DNA of 62,597 bases, taken from NCBI GenBank assembly GCA_900315485.1, contig OMZI01000010.1, positions 1 to 62,597 of the forward strand, in the 5' to 3' direction. The stretch comes from an uncultured Eubacteriales bacterium (lineage in GTDB: Bacteria; Bacillota; Clostridia; Peptostreptococcales; Anaerovoracaceae). Below are positions 10,101 to 17,990 of this stretch, in pieces. The notes below the pieces were generated by a model, which worked only from the letters and a program-made list of their open reading frames with translations, had not been told where the DNA came from and did not search any database. The translations under genes were made by a program, and so were the position numbers. Within the stretch, counting starts at the first letter, position 1; every line of letters begins with the position of its first letter.

Positions 10101-10486
10101 ATGCAGACGAGATAACGCCGCTGCTCAGGAAGGTGAAAATCTATGCCACCGGAGGCAAGCCGATGAGTGAGCGGACTGAGCGCAAGCGCCTTTATGGTGA
10201 CATGGAATTAAAGAGATTTGTACTGATCGATCCGGCAGATGCAGGCAGGATAAAAGCTTTCGCTCATTTCACAGAACCGGTTCTGATGCTTCTCACCGGG
10301 CGCCAGATAAAGATGCTCCGTGCGGGAGATGATGATATGCTGCAGGCAGTCAGGCTGTTTGGCCTGTACGGCAGCGGAATCTGTACGCTTGATGCGGAAG
10401 ATGCAGTATGGTTGAAAGAGAATATGGATATAGAAGCCGGAACAGTAGCAACTGAGGAGGAATTCTTTAATTGTTATTTGCGATGA
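7196..10486 (+). CDS. Multidomain GT2 glycosyltransferase / CDP-glycerol (or ribitol) polymer synthase, TagF-like
   Basis: Residues 1 to about 230 are a GT2 domain (IIIPVYNNADTI, LVNDGSTDDS, FTDGDD). Residues of about 310-520 look like a second, degenerate GT-A domain (AVLDHDMMF). A lysine-rich linker around 530-560 leads to a TagB/TagF-type domain at about 575-930, with WHGTPLKKLG (near 660), WMPTW and DYSSVFFDF (near 824). The last 170 residues have no family I recognise. TagF-type enzymes move glycerol- or ribitol-phosphate from CDP-polyols onto an undecaprenyl-linked primer at the cytoplasmic membrane face. Fusion with GT2 suggests a repeat unit of sugar plus polyol phosphate. At 1096 residues it is about twice the length of a simple TagB. 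It leads an operon with the cytidylyltransferase and a second polymerase. Confidence 0.88.
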   Translation: MISIIIPVYNNADTIRRTIDSIKSQSYRDYEVILVNDGSTDDSGSVIKESIGNDPRFKYIEQENQGVSAARNRGLEEATMKYVTFTDGDDLLTQNALKWMHQVAVTNDADTITGIFRKVDGTYSYINRKSEKITLKALRINNDDLDMINTWTLCNKWLSREIIEKHHIRFEKRRHVEDGVFLYTYLQYAERIYGCQHIVYTYIKPLPFMGRTSTQNISTELLHDATGSFERLSELTESYGEDFHRELTKKYIHTPWIGDYYRRLWKLDPQTADELNELINAQYNSLDPERQQALVADHFDIFRDGRLLTRDEILASPMAAVVITNGISSSRVTDILDGLYDQYEPSFVIIADEKLKDTAGERYAARDNLIWAEGSNLFGLAGKSSAKYIAVLDHDMMFNHESLFRMIRELEKDCNADVAVMQYDNYINGNVAESAVSACAVDEDMSGLDVMLANKVLRNREDILDCLEKGADGAEVLERFGSIRMQRPRMLSLIPEEDVIRMIRSGETVRELRKHIKKSNASGIGGLKTGLSKLLRKFRKKKEKKKTKVTAEDCYLNLDIRKGTVLVEGLGKRPKGSSLYILKELSGPEYADFKVFFSVSADTEDLAKAILERNHLDKINLVRTKTEDYKKLLFSAEYLFNEVDFPVWWIKKPGQTYVNIWHGTPLKKLGKKKPGAIHRDAVASHNFTMADYMLFANDYSVDHILRDMDAEAVTCAKGLMLGYPRTGILFDETVREKVRRECALEDKNVSVWMPTWNDSQTSEELSGFLRKIDALLGDDQVLYVNLHHRTGAGINYDDMIHVRRFPEGYDTYEFLTAADNLITDYSSVFFDFAVTRRKIILHCPDQQQYRESRGLYIEPSELPFPVTQTVEELAAEMSTPGSYDDAAFLQTYNKYDSADNAKRLCEAVILGRRDGVEIRNFEKDPEAVFIVADSFSSEKIRGWLTGTGMSGRWNSHVYLSFPEEAAEEYADEITPLLRKVKIYATGGKPMSERTERKRLYGDMELKRFVLIDPADAGRIKAFAHFTEPVLMLLTGRQIKMLRAGDDDMLQAVRLFGLYGSGICTLDAEDAVWLKENMDIEAGTVATEEEFFNCYLR

Positions 10487-10545
10487 CTTCAGAGATAATA
10501 TAGGTAGTAGAAACCTGACAGAGACTTCAGAAGAGGACAGATGTA

Positions 10546-11274
10546 ATGAGCAAGAATATAGCGATAATATTTGCCGGCGGAAGCGGAGTGCGCATGGGCG
10601 CAGGCAAACCGAAGCAGTTCCTTGAGGTCAACGGCAAGCCAATCATCATACATACACTTGACATATTTGAGAATCATCATGACATCGATGAGATATATGT
10701 TGCATGCAAGGAAGACTTTATTGAAAAGCTGCGCAAGATGCTTCGGCGTTTCGACATTACCAAGGTGAAAGACATCGTTCCGGGAGGAACGACAGGAATG
10801 GGGTCTATCTACAATGCACTTAAGGCTGCAGAGAAGAACAACAGCAGCGATTCGATCGTCCTCATTCATGACGGCGTGAGGCCGTGCATTAACGCAGCGC
10901 TTATTGATGAGGTTATTCAGGCTGTTAAGGACAAAGGCGCTGTTGCGACATGTACGCCTCTGTTCGAGACTCCTATCATCAGCAAGGGCGGCGCAGTCGT
11001 CGAGGAGACTCCAGCAAGAATCGACTGCTATACTGCGCAGGCACCACAGGCATTCAGGCTCGGGGAGATCCTCGATGCCCACGAAACAATCAGAGCTGAC
11101 AATCCTGAGTATCAGGGGATAATCGACAATTGCACGCTTATGCATAAGATAGGGAAAAACGTGGCAATAGTAAAAGGGCCGCGAACTAACATCAAAGTAA
11201 CTACTCCCGAGGATCTCTATATATTTAAGGCAATGATAGAATACAGAGAGACAAGGGATGCGTTCGGAATGTAA
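10546..11274 (+). CDS. tarI: IspD/TarI-family cytidylyltransferase, probably making CDP-ribitol
   Basis: This 242-residue protein has the IspD/TarI fold. It shows FAGGSGVRMG and KPKQFLEVNGKPI (CTP and metal binding), then HDGVRPCI, AQAPQAFR and TNIKVTTPEDL near the end. The family makes CDP-methylerythritol (IspD) or CDP-ribitol (TarI). It sits between two TagF-type polymer synthases, with gaps of 59 and 24 bp, and this context favours the CDP-ribitol role. The usual partner TarJ, a zinc-type dehydrogenase that makes ribitol-5-phosphate, is not in the window. The SDR encoded opposite the next gene might replace it or might make another precursor. Residues alone do not settle IspD versus TarI. 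Confidence 0.82.
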   Translation: MSKNIAIIFAGGSGVRMGAGKPKQFLEVNGKPIIIHTLDIFENHHDIDEIYVACKEDFIEKLRKMLRRFDITKVKDIVPGGTTGMGSIYNALKAAEKNNSSDSIVLIHDGVRPCINAALIDEVIQAVKDKGAVATCTPLFETPIISKGGAVVEETPARIDCYTAQAPQAFRLGEILDAHETIRADNPEYQGIIDNCTLMHKIGKNVAIVKGPRTNIKVTTPEDLYIFKAMIEYRETRDAFGM

Positions 11275-11298
11275 CGGTTTCTGCCCTGGGGAACATAG

Positions 11299-13833
11299 AT
11301 GAAATTACTTACGATCAATTGCTATTATGGTGATACTGCGGTTTTCGGCGCAAATAATGAGGGACTCTTCAGACTTGCTGAAGAGGACCCTCGTTTTGGT
11401 ATATATATTTCTGAAAGCCAGGCTGATAACGGTTACGAATCATTCAGCCACCTCCTCGCTGCGTCAGAGTCTGAGTATGTCATGTTTGCAGATTCAGACG
11501 CAGTGATTCAGAAATCTGACATACAGGAAATACTGAGTGACCTGCAGTCATCAGAAGAAGCGATATATACTCTTGCTGTCAACAGAGAAAAAATCGCAGC
11601 CGGCAAGGCTCCTGCCGGAATGATATCGAAGGAAATCAAAGACCCTTCGTATTTTTCCCGTTATATTTTCAGAAAGGATTTGCTTGAGCGTGTTTCGGTC
11701 AGAGAGGATCAGAAACGGTACTTCGAAGATGTTATCCTTCTGGAGATGCTGGGGAATTACCGCCCTCAAATACTGGATATAAGGATAAGCTGCAGCGCAG
11801 AAGAAAGGCTGGAAGAGAATCAGGCAAAATATGCCAGGGCTTTTGATATATCCTGGTACACTGAACATATCTCATATATCCTTACAGACGAACTAAAGAA
11901 AGGCCTGTCCTACGAAGGACAGTGTTTTGCGCTCTATCTGCTGTATCTGAAATATTATGTCAACCAGACGATATATGATAAATACATACTGGATGAGGAT
12001 GGATTCCACAGATTTGAGGAGGCGGCAGCAGAGGCACTCGGCTTGATAGACAGAGCTGTCTATTCAGATGCAGAGGTGGTAAAAAAGCTGGAGAGTGAGT
12101 ACTGCAGATATCTGTACTATCTTGGGCGGAAGGGAGACATATCTGTCAGTACTGATGGTGGCAGGGTCCTTGTAGACGGAGTGCCCTGCTCTGAAAAGTC
12201 AATGCAGTGCATCATATATGCTATCAATATCAATAAAGATGATCTAGTGATAGATGCTGCCATAATCAATAACGTATTTGAACTTGCACACAGCGGAAGT
12301 GTTACCACTGTGGTAGGAGGCAGAGAATATCCTCTGGTGAGAACAGATATATACAGTGAGATCAGGGCTTTCGGACATACAGTGCTTGACAGACCTACTT
12401 ATCAGATGCGTATACCGTTGGAGGAAGCGGCCGGCAACCTGATAATAATAACCGGCAGCGCAGGCTCAGGTCAGATAGTTATTCCGCTTGGTTTCAGGAA
12501 GGTCGCATCAAGGCTTACTGACAAGTCTCCGAACTCATACTGCAGACTGAATGGCTATCTCCTTTCATACAAAAAGGGAACATTATATGTTCAGAGGGGA
12601 TACAAAGGCTGGATGGCCAGAGAACTGAGATTCCTGAGGGATATTCCGCGCATCAGAAAGGATAGAAGAGATGCGAGAAATGCAATAATTCTACGTATCC
12701 TGTACAGGCTGTATAGCTTTTTTTCGTCATCCAGACCAAAATGGGTCTTCTTCGATAAGATATATAAGGGTGGAGATAACGGTGAGCATTTATTCTCATA
12801 CGCATTTGAGAATGTCAGATATGCGGATGCGTATTATATAATCCGCAAAGATACCGGGGATTATCCGCGATTAAGAGCCAAGTACGGCAGTCATGTTCTG
12901 GCATACAACTCACTCAGACAGAAACTGATTGTCCTGAAGGCAGACATGTTATTCGCTACTCATGCTAACGCGTTTCAATTCTGCGGGTTCGGACCTACTC
13001 TACAGGCTTGCTTCAGAGGTGAATTGAAGGCTCAGGTTGTCTGCATACAGCATGGGCTCACCATACAGGACATGCCTCAGCACCAGAGCAGACTGGTAGA
13101 CAACACACGTGCATACTATTGTGCTTCGGAAAAAGAGATAGAGAATCTCAGGCAGACAGCATATGGGTATTCTGAAGAGGAACTGCTGCTGACGGGTCTT
13201 CCGAGATATGATGGCCTTAAGAGCAGAGATATCAAGCAGATCCTCATAACACCTACCTGGAGAAGAGAATTGGTCATATCCGGCAACAAGACCGGAGACT
13301 TTAAGGAATATAATCCAAGATTCAAGGAAAGTGAATACTTCAGGATATATAATGAACTGATAAACAATAAGAAACTGCTCGAATGTGCTGATAAGACAGG
13401 CTACAGCATCATGTTCCTGCTGCATCCTACGCTCGGAGCCCAGCTTAAAGACTTCAGAGCACCGGAGAATGTGAAGCTGGTCAACGGAGCGACAGCACTC
13501 TATGATGATATACTTGCGGAGTCAAGCCTTATGGTCACTGACTATTCGGGCGTACAGTTCGACTTCGCATATATGAAGAAACCGGTAGTGTATTATCATC
13601 CTGAGGAACTTCCGCCTCAGTATGAGAGCGGTCATTTCTCATATGAAAAAGACGGGTTCGGACCTATCATCAGCAAACAGGCTGAGCTGGTAGATGCGCT
13701 CTGCGATTATATGAAGAACGGCTGCGCTATGGAAGAGCAGTACTTAGACAGAGTAGGCAGTTTCTTCAGATATACAGACGACAGAAACTGCGAGAGGATC
13801 TGCGCAGCAGTCAGGGAGCAGTTTTATCAGTGA
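11299..13833 (+). CDS. Large TagF/TarL-like polyol-phosphate polymerase
   Basis: The 844-residue protein has an N-terminal region resembling a divergent GT-A domain (MFADSDAVI at about 74-82) and a middle part of unknown fold. The C-terminal TagB/TagF-type domain at about 490-840 has QHGLTIQDMPQHQ (near 583), ITPTWRRE and TDYSGVQFDFAYMKKP (near 746). The domain transfers polyol phosphate from a CDP donor to the growing polymer. The Gly in DYSG, where the other copies here have Ser, is a small difference. It lies 24 bp behind the cytidylyltransferase gene with GGGGAA as ribosome site, so enzyme and substrate supply are co-transcribed. Its last 23 bp overlap the end of the opposing SDR gene. 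Confidence 0.86.
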   Translation: MKLLTINCYYGDTAVFGANNEGLFRLAEEDPRFGIYISESQADNGYESFSHLLAASESEYVMFADSDAVIQKSDIQEILSDLQSSEEAIYTLAVNREKIAAGKAPAGMISKEIKDPSYFSRYIFRKDLLERVSVREDQKRYFEDVILLEMLGNYRPQILDIRISCSAEERLEENQAKYARAFDISWYTEHISYILTDELKKGLSYEGQCFALYLLYLKYYVNQTIYDKYILDEDGFHRFEEAAAEALGLIDRAVYSDAEVVKKLESEYCRYLYYLGRKGDISVSTDGGRVLVDGVPCSEKSMQCIIYAININKDDLVIDAAIINNVFELAHSGSVTTVVGGREYPLVRTDIYSEIRAFGHTVLDRPTYQMRIPLEEAAGNLIIITGSAGSGQIVIPLGFRKVASRLTDKSPNSYCRLNGYLLSYKKGTLYVQRGYKGWMARELRFLRDIPRIRKDRRDARNAIILRILYRLYSFFSSSRPKWVFFDKIYKGGDNGEHLFSYAFENVRYADAYYIIRKDTGDYPRLRAKYGSHVLAYNSLRQKLIVLKADMLFATHANAFQFCGFGPTLQACFRGELKAQVVCIQHGLTIQDMPQHQSRLVDNTRAYYCASEKEIENLRQTAYGYSEEELLLTGLPRYDGLKSRDIKQILITPTWRRELVISGNKTGDFKEYNPRFKESEYFRIYNELINNKKLLECADKTGYSIMFLLHPTLGAQLKDFRAPENVKLVNGATALYDDILAESSLMVTDYSGVQFDFAYMKKPVVYYHPEELPPQYESGHFSYEKDGFGPIISKQAELVDALCDYMKNGCAMEEQYLDRVGSFFRYTDDRNCERICAAVREQFYQ

Positions 13834-14890
13834 TCTCAAAATGGTTGACCATACGGCCTGTGCCTTCGGCGATACCGACCTTCGGTGTCCAGCCGAGGGC
13901 TTTTATCTTGCTGTCGTCAAGACCGATGAACTTCGCCGGGTTGAACATGCCAGCTGAGTTCTTATCTATGTCGATCACCAGTTTGAGATTCTTATCCGGA
14001 CGGCTTGCGATGAATGCTTCTGCAAGCTGTCTGATGGAGATGATGTTAGCGCTGTCTGCGACGTTGTAGGCCATCTCAGTGCCCTTGAGGAGAATGTAGA
14101 AAATGCCGGACACAGCGTCACTGACATATGTATATGCTCTCTTTGAACTGCCGTCGCTCTTCATCACGATATCTTCCCCGCGGAACACATTGCCTGCGAA
14201 ATCTGCCTGGACGCGGCCATCGGTAAGACCGAGCCCCGGGCCGTATATATGAGCGAACCTCGGTATGCAGCATCTGACACCGTACTGCGCATTGAAGCTG
14301 GCGCAGATGGTCTCCGCTGCGCGCTTGCCCTCTGAGTAGCAGGATCTCGGATTGAGGCAGTCGAGGTATCCGTAGTCAGTCTCGGAGATGGACGACAGAG
14401 ATTCATCGGCTTTGCCGTAGACCTCTGACGAGGACATGAGGACGAAAGCCTTTGACTGTTTTTCGACTGCAAGATCGAGAAGATTGAATGTCCCGATGAG
14501 GTTGGCCCGAATGGTAGATGTCGGAGCCGCCTTGTGCTCGGACGGACGGGCTGCACTTGCCCCGTGGAATATGTAATCAACACTTCCGTCGATGCTGAGC
14601 GGGGCTGTGACATCCTGAACGATCATACTGAAGTCGTCCCTTTCGAGGATGCGCCCGAATATGCCGCGGGCTTTCTGCTCGTTTCTCACCAGTGCCAGCA
14701 CCCTGATCCCGAGATCGCGGGAATCATTCAGCCCCAGAAGGGTGTATACAACATATGACGGTATCATTCCCGATGCGCCTGTAACGAGTACAGTTGATCC
14801 GGCAAGTTCATCCCACGGCAGATCTTCGCTTATGATGCGGGCGATATCTTCATCTATTATGTAATTATCCAGTCTATCCACAACAGCCAT
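13811..14890 (-). CDS. Extended SDR: NAD-dependent epimerase/dehydratase family
   Basis: This 359-residue protein carries VLVTGASGMIPSYVV (Rossmann loop, about 31-45), MSSSEVYG (the catalytic Ser region) and YSEGK (the YxxxK pair). RFAHIYGPG and later motifs are typical of nucleotide-sugar epimerases and dehydratases. It runs against the polymerase operon and overlaps the upstream polymerase gene by 23 bp at their 3' ends. Its promoter region is shared with the TagF-like gene at 15060. Close relatives of UDP-glucuronate decarboxylase and CDP-sugar enzymes share this pattern, so the substrate is open. A role in making the ribitol or sugar precursor for the neighbouring polymerases is an inference from position. 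Confidence 0.82.
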   Translation of the reverse strand: MAVVDRLDNYIIDEDIARIISEDLPWDELAGSTVLVTGASGMIPSYVVYTLLGLNDSRDLGIRVLALVRNEQKARGIFGRILERDDFSMIVQDVTAPLSIDGSVDYIFHGASAARPSEHKAAPTSTIRANLIGTFNLLDLAVEKQSKAFVLMSSSEVYGKADESLSSISETDYGYLDCLNPRSCYSEGKRAAETICASFNAQYGVRCCIPRFAHIYGPGLGLTDGRVQADFAGNVFRGEDIVMKSDGSSKRAYTYVSDAVSGIFYILLKGTEMAYNVADSANIISIRQLAEAFIASRPDKNLKLVIDIDKNSAGMFNPAKFIGLDDSKIKALGWTPKVGIAEGTGRMVNHFEITDKTAP

Positions 14891-14959
14891 AGTATCTCCT
14901 GATATATAAATTCACACATCTGTCATCTTCTGTACATATTATGACGCTCATAGTATAGC

Positions 14960-14987
14960 ATAATAAGCGCTGTCTGATTAATTGCAA
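14960..14987 (-). promoter_or_regulatory. Candidate promoter for the SDR gene
   Basis: Read on the minus strand, TTGCAA (14987-14982) and TATTAT (14965-14960) are 16 bp apart, about 70 bp before the SDR start codon. A second possible -10 (TATACT) lies just downstream. Confidence 0.5.
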
Positions 14988-14988
14988 A

Positions 14989-15018
14989 TTGTCGGCTCTG
15001 TTTAATCTGTGTTACAAT
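14989..15018 (+). promoter_or_regulatory. Candidate promoter for the TagF/TagGH/MoxR run
   Basis: TTGTCG (14989-14994) and TACAAT (15013-15018) are 18 bp apart. The TagF-like start follows at 15060 after AGGAGA. It is back-to-back with the SDR promoter, so the two units may be co-controlled. Confidence 0.5.
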
Positions 15019-15059
15019 TCTGATGAATCAGACAGGAGACAGACAGGAGAAATTGATAC

Positions 15060-16280
15060 ATGGGATCGCTGACAGAAAGAGTTGCTAAGGGAATAAAGCG
15101 CAGACTTGACTTTTCTGACAAGGCAAGGATCAAACGTATACTTAAGGATCCTCCTGCAGTCAGGAAGGATTCGATTGTCTTCGTATCGAGCGATGACTAT
15201 ACAGGCAATCCCAAGGCGCTCTTCCTGTACATGATAGAGCACGGCTACAACAGGAAATATAAGATAACATGGCTCTTCGAGAAGCGTGAGAACTACTTTG
15301 AATTCAATATCACCAATGTGAGGTCTGTGTACATGTGGGCAGACGTACAGGAAGGAGAGCAGAGGACATATGAGTCATTCAAGGCTGTGATGACTGCGAA
15401 GTACGTCTTCTACTCCCACAATGTCAACTGGGTCAAGCATTTCGGTGAAGACCAGACCTTCATAGACCTGTGGCACGGCTGCGGATACAAGGGAGATCTG
15501 AGAAGTGACAAGCGCAGGATATACTACGATTATCTTATGGTCACCGGAAAGAAGTACATAGACATCTTCAGAGATGTCCTCAAGGATCCGGATGGAAACA
15601 TCCTTGACCTGGGATACCCAAGAAATGAGTTTCTCTTCAGCACAAGATCCAATGCCGGTGCGGTCCTGGACGAACTTAAGAAGAAAGCCGGCGCAGACAA
15701 GGCGGTCATCTGGATGCCTACCTACAGGAAGAGTACAGTGTCAAGACTGGATACCGATACTGCGATCGGGGATACAGGGCTTCCGGTCATATATAATGCA
15801 GATGCTATGAAAGCGCTGGATGATGTATGCAGAGAATCAGGAGTTATAATCATAGTCAAGCAGCATCTGCTGCAGCAGGACTACGCAGTTTCCCCTGATG
15901 AGCTTAGCAACATAATCTTCCTGAGCGATAAGGAACTGAAGGAAAGAGACGCTGACCTGTACGAACTGATGGGGCAGACTGATGCACTTCTGACGGATTA
16001 TTCCTCAGTGGCGATAGACTATATGCTTGTTGATAAACCGCTAGGCTATACTCTTGATGATTTTGACCGGTATGAGGATGCCAGAGGCTGGAGCTTTGAC
16101 AATGTGAAGGAATATATGCCGGGGCATCACATTTACACACAGGATGATCTGCACCGGTTTGTCAGAGATATTTCAGCAGGAAGTGACCCGTACAGGCACA
16201 GAAGAGCTGAGATAATAGATGATGTGCAGACTTACAGGGACGGATTCAGCAAAAGGATACTGGAATATTTTGGTATTTGA
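15060..16280 (+). CDS. CDP-glycerol glycerophosphotransferase family protein (TagB/TagF-like)
   Basis: This 406-residue protein is close to a minimal TagB-like enzyme. It shows DLWHGCGYKGD (about 138-148), WMPTYRKS (about 218-225) and TDYSSVAIDYML (about 313-324), the conserved His, acidic and Ser-rich motifs of the family. It would add one or more polyol-phosphate units from a CDP donor to a lipid-linked acceptor on the inner membrane face. It opens the long plus-strand run and directly precedes the TagG/TagH exporter genes, an arrangement seen in teichoic-acid loci. Primase and polymerase roles cannot be separated from sequence. AGGAGA about 9 bp upstream supports the ATG. Confidence 0.88.
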   Translation: MGSLTERVAKGIKRRLDFSDKARIKRILKDPPAVRKDSIVFVSSDDYTGNPKALFLYMIEHGYNRKYKITWLFEKRENYFEFNITNVRSVYMWADVQEGEQRTYESFKAVMTAKYVFYSHNVNWVKHFGEDQTFIDLWHGCGYKGDLRSDKRRIYYDYLMVTGKKYIDIFRDVLKDPDGNILDLGYPRNEFLFSTRSNAGAVLDELKKKAGADKAVIWMPTYRKSTVSRLDTDTAIGDTGLPVIYNADAMKALDDVCRESGVIIIVKQHLLQQDYAVSPDELSNIIFLSDKELKERDADLYELMGQTDALLTDYSSVAIDYMLVDKPLGYTLDDFDRYEDARGWSFDNVKEYMPGHHIYTQDDLHRFVRDISAGSDPYRHRRAEIIDDVQTYRDGFSKRILEYFGI

Positions 16281-16378
16281 TATCCGTATGATATAATAAA
16301 CGGCAGATTTTGACAGCACACATGCATTCAGGTAAGGGTGCTGTATTATTGGTATGTAGAAAAGGAAATAACTCTATA

Positions 16379-17188
16379 ATGGGCGAAACTATAAAACTCA
16401 TAGTCGATGAGCACAAATCATTCAGCGAGCAGATATTCAAGCTTGCCAAGTCTGATCTTGTGCGTACTTACAGGGGAGCTGCTCTCGGATGGATATGGGC
16501 TCTCGTGAAACCTTCCATGACACTCTTCGTGTTCTGGTTTGCGTTCACGGTAGGTCTCAGAAGCGGCAAGCCGGTCAACGGGTATCCGTTCTTCCTGTGG
16601 TTGGTCGCAGGATTCCTGCCCTGGTTCTATATGAGAGACATGATCCAGGGTGGAGCTGAGTGCATCCGCAAGTACAAGCATCTTGTCACCAAGATCAAGT
16701 TCCCCGTATCTATTATCCCGACATTCACGGGTATTTCTCATCTGGTCGTTCATATACTGCTGTGCGTAATTGCGATGATACTGTTCGTGCTGTTCGGATA
16801 CATGCCGGACATCTACTGGCTGCAGATACCGCTGTACATGCTGATGATGTGGGCCTTCTTCACTGCCTGGGGACTGTTCGCAGGCGTAATGTCCGCCATG
16901 AGCAAGGACTTTCTTAATCTGGTAAAGGCCATGATACAGGCGCTCTTCTGGCTGTCAGGCGTTATATACGATGTCAACCAGATCCAGCACCCGGCTATAA
17001 GGACTCTGCTCAAGTTCAACCCTATCACGGTTATATCCAGCGGATACAGGAAAGCGTTCATATACAAGCAGTGGTTCTGGGAAGACAAGATAGAACTGCT
17101 CGGTTATTTCACAGTTCTAATAGTCGTTGCACTGCTCGCATTATGGGCATACGGCAAGCTCCGCAAAGAGATCCCTGATGTGCTGTAA
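16379..17188 (+). CDS. tagG: Teichoic-acid ABC exporter permease, TagG-like
   Basis: This is an ABC-2-type permease of 269 residues with about six hydrophobic helices. The N-terminal cytoplasmic part contains SDLVRTYRGAALGWIWALV, a coupling region characteristic of TagG/RfbA/Wzm permeases, and the C-terminus has FNPITVISSGYRKAF. I chose the ATG at 16379 over an in-frame TTG at 16310. It gives the usual family length and follows AAGGAAA, whereas the upstream extension is not conserved-looking. The protein pairs with the ATPase 10 bp downstream to flip lipid-linked teichoic acid across the membrane. No separate exporter of this class occurs elsewhere in the window. Confidence 0.92.
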   Translation: MGETIKLIVDEHKSFSEQIFKLAKSDLVRTYRGAALGWIWALVKPSMTLFVFWFAFTVGLRSGKPVNGYPFFLWLVAGFLPWFYMRDMIQGGAECIRKYKHLVTKIKFPVSIIPTFTGISHLVVHILLCVIAMILFVLFGYMPDIYWLQIPLYMLMMWAFFTAWGLFAGVMSAMSKDFLNLVKAMIQALFWLSGVIYDVNQIQHPAIRTLLKFNPITVISSGYRKAFIYKQWFWEDKIELLGYFTVLIVVALLALWAYGKLRKEIPDVL

Positions 17189-17198
17189 AGGATACATA

Positions 17199-17933
17199 AT
17201 GGAAGACAAGAGAGAAGTAGTAATAAAATTTACTAATGTAACTAAGGAATATAAGCTGTACAAGAATGACAAGGCCAGATTCAAGGCCCTGTTCTCAAAG
17301 CGCGTCAAGTACAAAGTGAAGCGTGCGGTGAACAACCTGTCATTTGAAGTGCGCAAGGGTGACGGTATTGCACTGATCGGCAAGAATGGTGCAGGCAAGT
17401 CAACTATCCTCAAGATGATAACCGGCGTCAGCTACCCGACATCCGGTGAGATATATGTGGAGGGAAAGATCAGCGCTCTGCTCGAGCTTAGCTCAGGATT
17501 TGACCTGGAAGCATCAGGAATAGAGAACGCAAGATTCAAATGCAGTCTTATGGGCATGACGGCGGATGAGATCGAAGAGGTCATTCCGGACATCATTGAG
17601 TTTGCAGACCTCGGTGAATACCTTGAACAGCCGCTGAGAGCATACTCAAGCGGAATGAAGGCGAGACTGGGCTTTGCGATCAGCGTCAACTCCAGACCGG
17701 ACATTCTCATCGTAGATGAGGCACTGAGCGTAGGAGACAAGGAATTCCGCAAGAAATGCCTCAAGAAGGTCAGAGAGATAATGTCTGACAAGGATGTCAC
17801 GTTACTGTTCGTAACACATTCTCTAAGCACAGCAAAGGAGTTCTGCCAGAGGGGTATTGTATTGGAAAAGGGAACCAAACTCTATGAAGGCAGCATCGAT
17901 GATGCAATAGAGTTCTATGATTCAATGAATTAG
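17199..17933 (+). CDS. tagH: Teichoic-acid ABC exporter ATPase, TagH-like
   Basis: With the start at 17199 the protein has 244 residues. It shows Walker A GKNGAGKST (61-69), the signature YSSGMKAR (149-156), Walker B ILIVDE (169-174) and the switch His in THS (H207). The long segment between Walker A and the signature has the LLELSSGFD motif of polysaccharide-export ATPases. The C-terminal substrate-binding extension found in B. subtilis TagH and in Wzt proteins is missing, so the protein ends with the ATPase core. Such short forms work with polymers that need no separate recognition domain. The in-frame upstream start at 17127 would overlap the permease gene and lacks support. Confidence 0.92.
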   Translation: MEDKREVVIKFTNVTKEYKLYKNDKARFKALFSKRVKYKVKRAVNNLSFEVRKGDGIALIGKNGAGKSTILKMITGVSYPTSGEIYVEGKISALLELSSGFDLEASGIENARFKCSLMGMTADEIEEVIPDIIEFADLGEYLEQPLRAYSSGMKARLGFAISVNSRPDILIVDEALSVGDKEFRKKCLKKVREIMSDKDVTLLFVTHSLSTAKEFCQRGIVLEKGTKLYEGSIDDAIEFYDSMN

Positions 17934-17990
17934 ACGTCAGTTTGATGCAGAGGGGAATTCAGCAATTATTAAATACAGGAGGCAATCAAA

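Noticed and set aside
10489-11145. Minus-strand open frame opposite the cytidylyltransferase gene
   Set aside because: The plus strand has complete IspD/TarI motifs. The antisense protein is Cys/His-rich and low in meaning.
16310-16315. Perfect TTGACA upstream of tagG
   Set aside because: No -10 hexamer occurs at 16-18 bp. The next TATTAT is 28 bp away. Transcription is more likely from the upstream gene.
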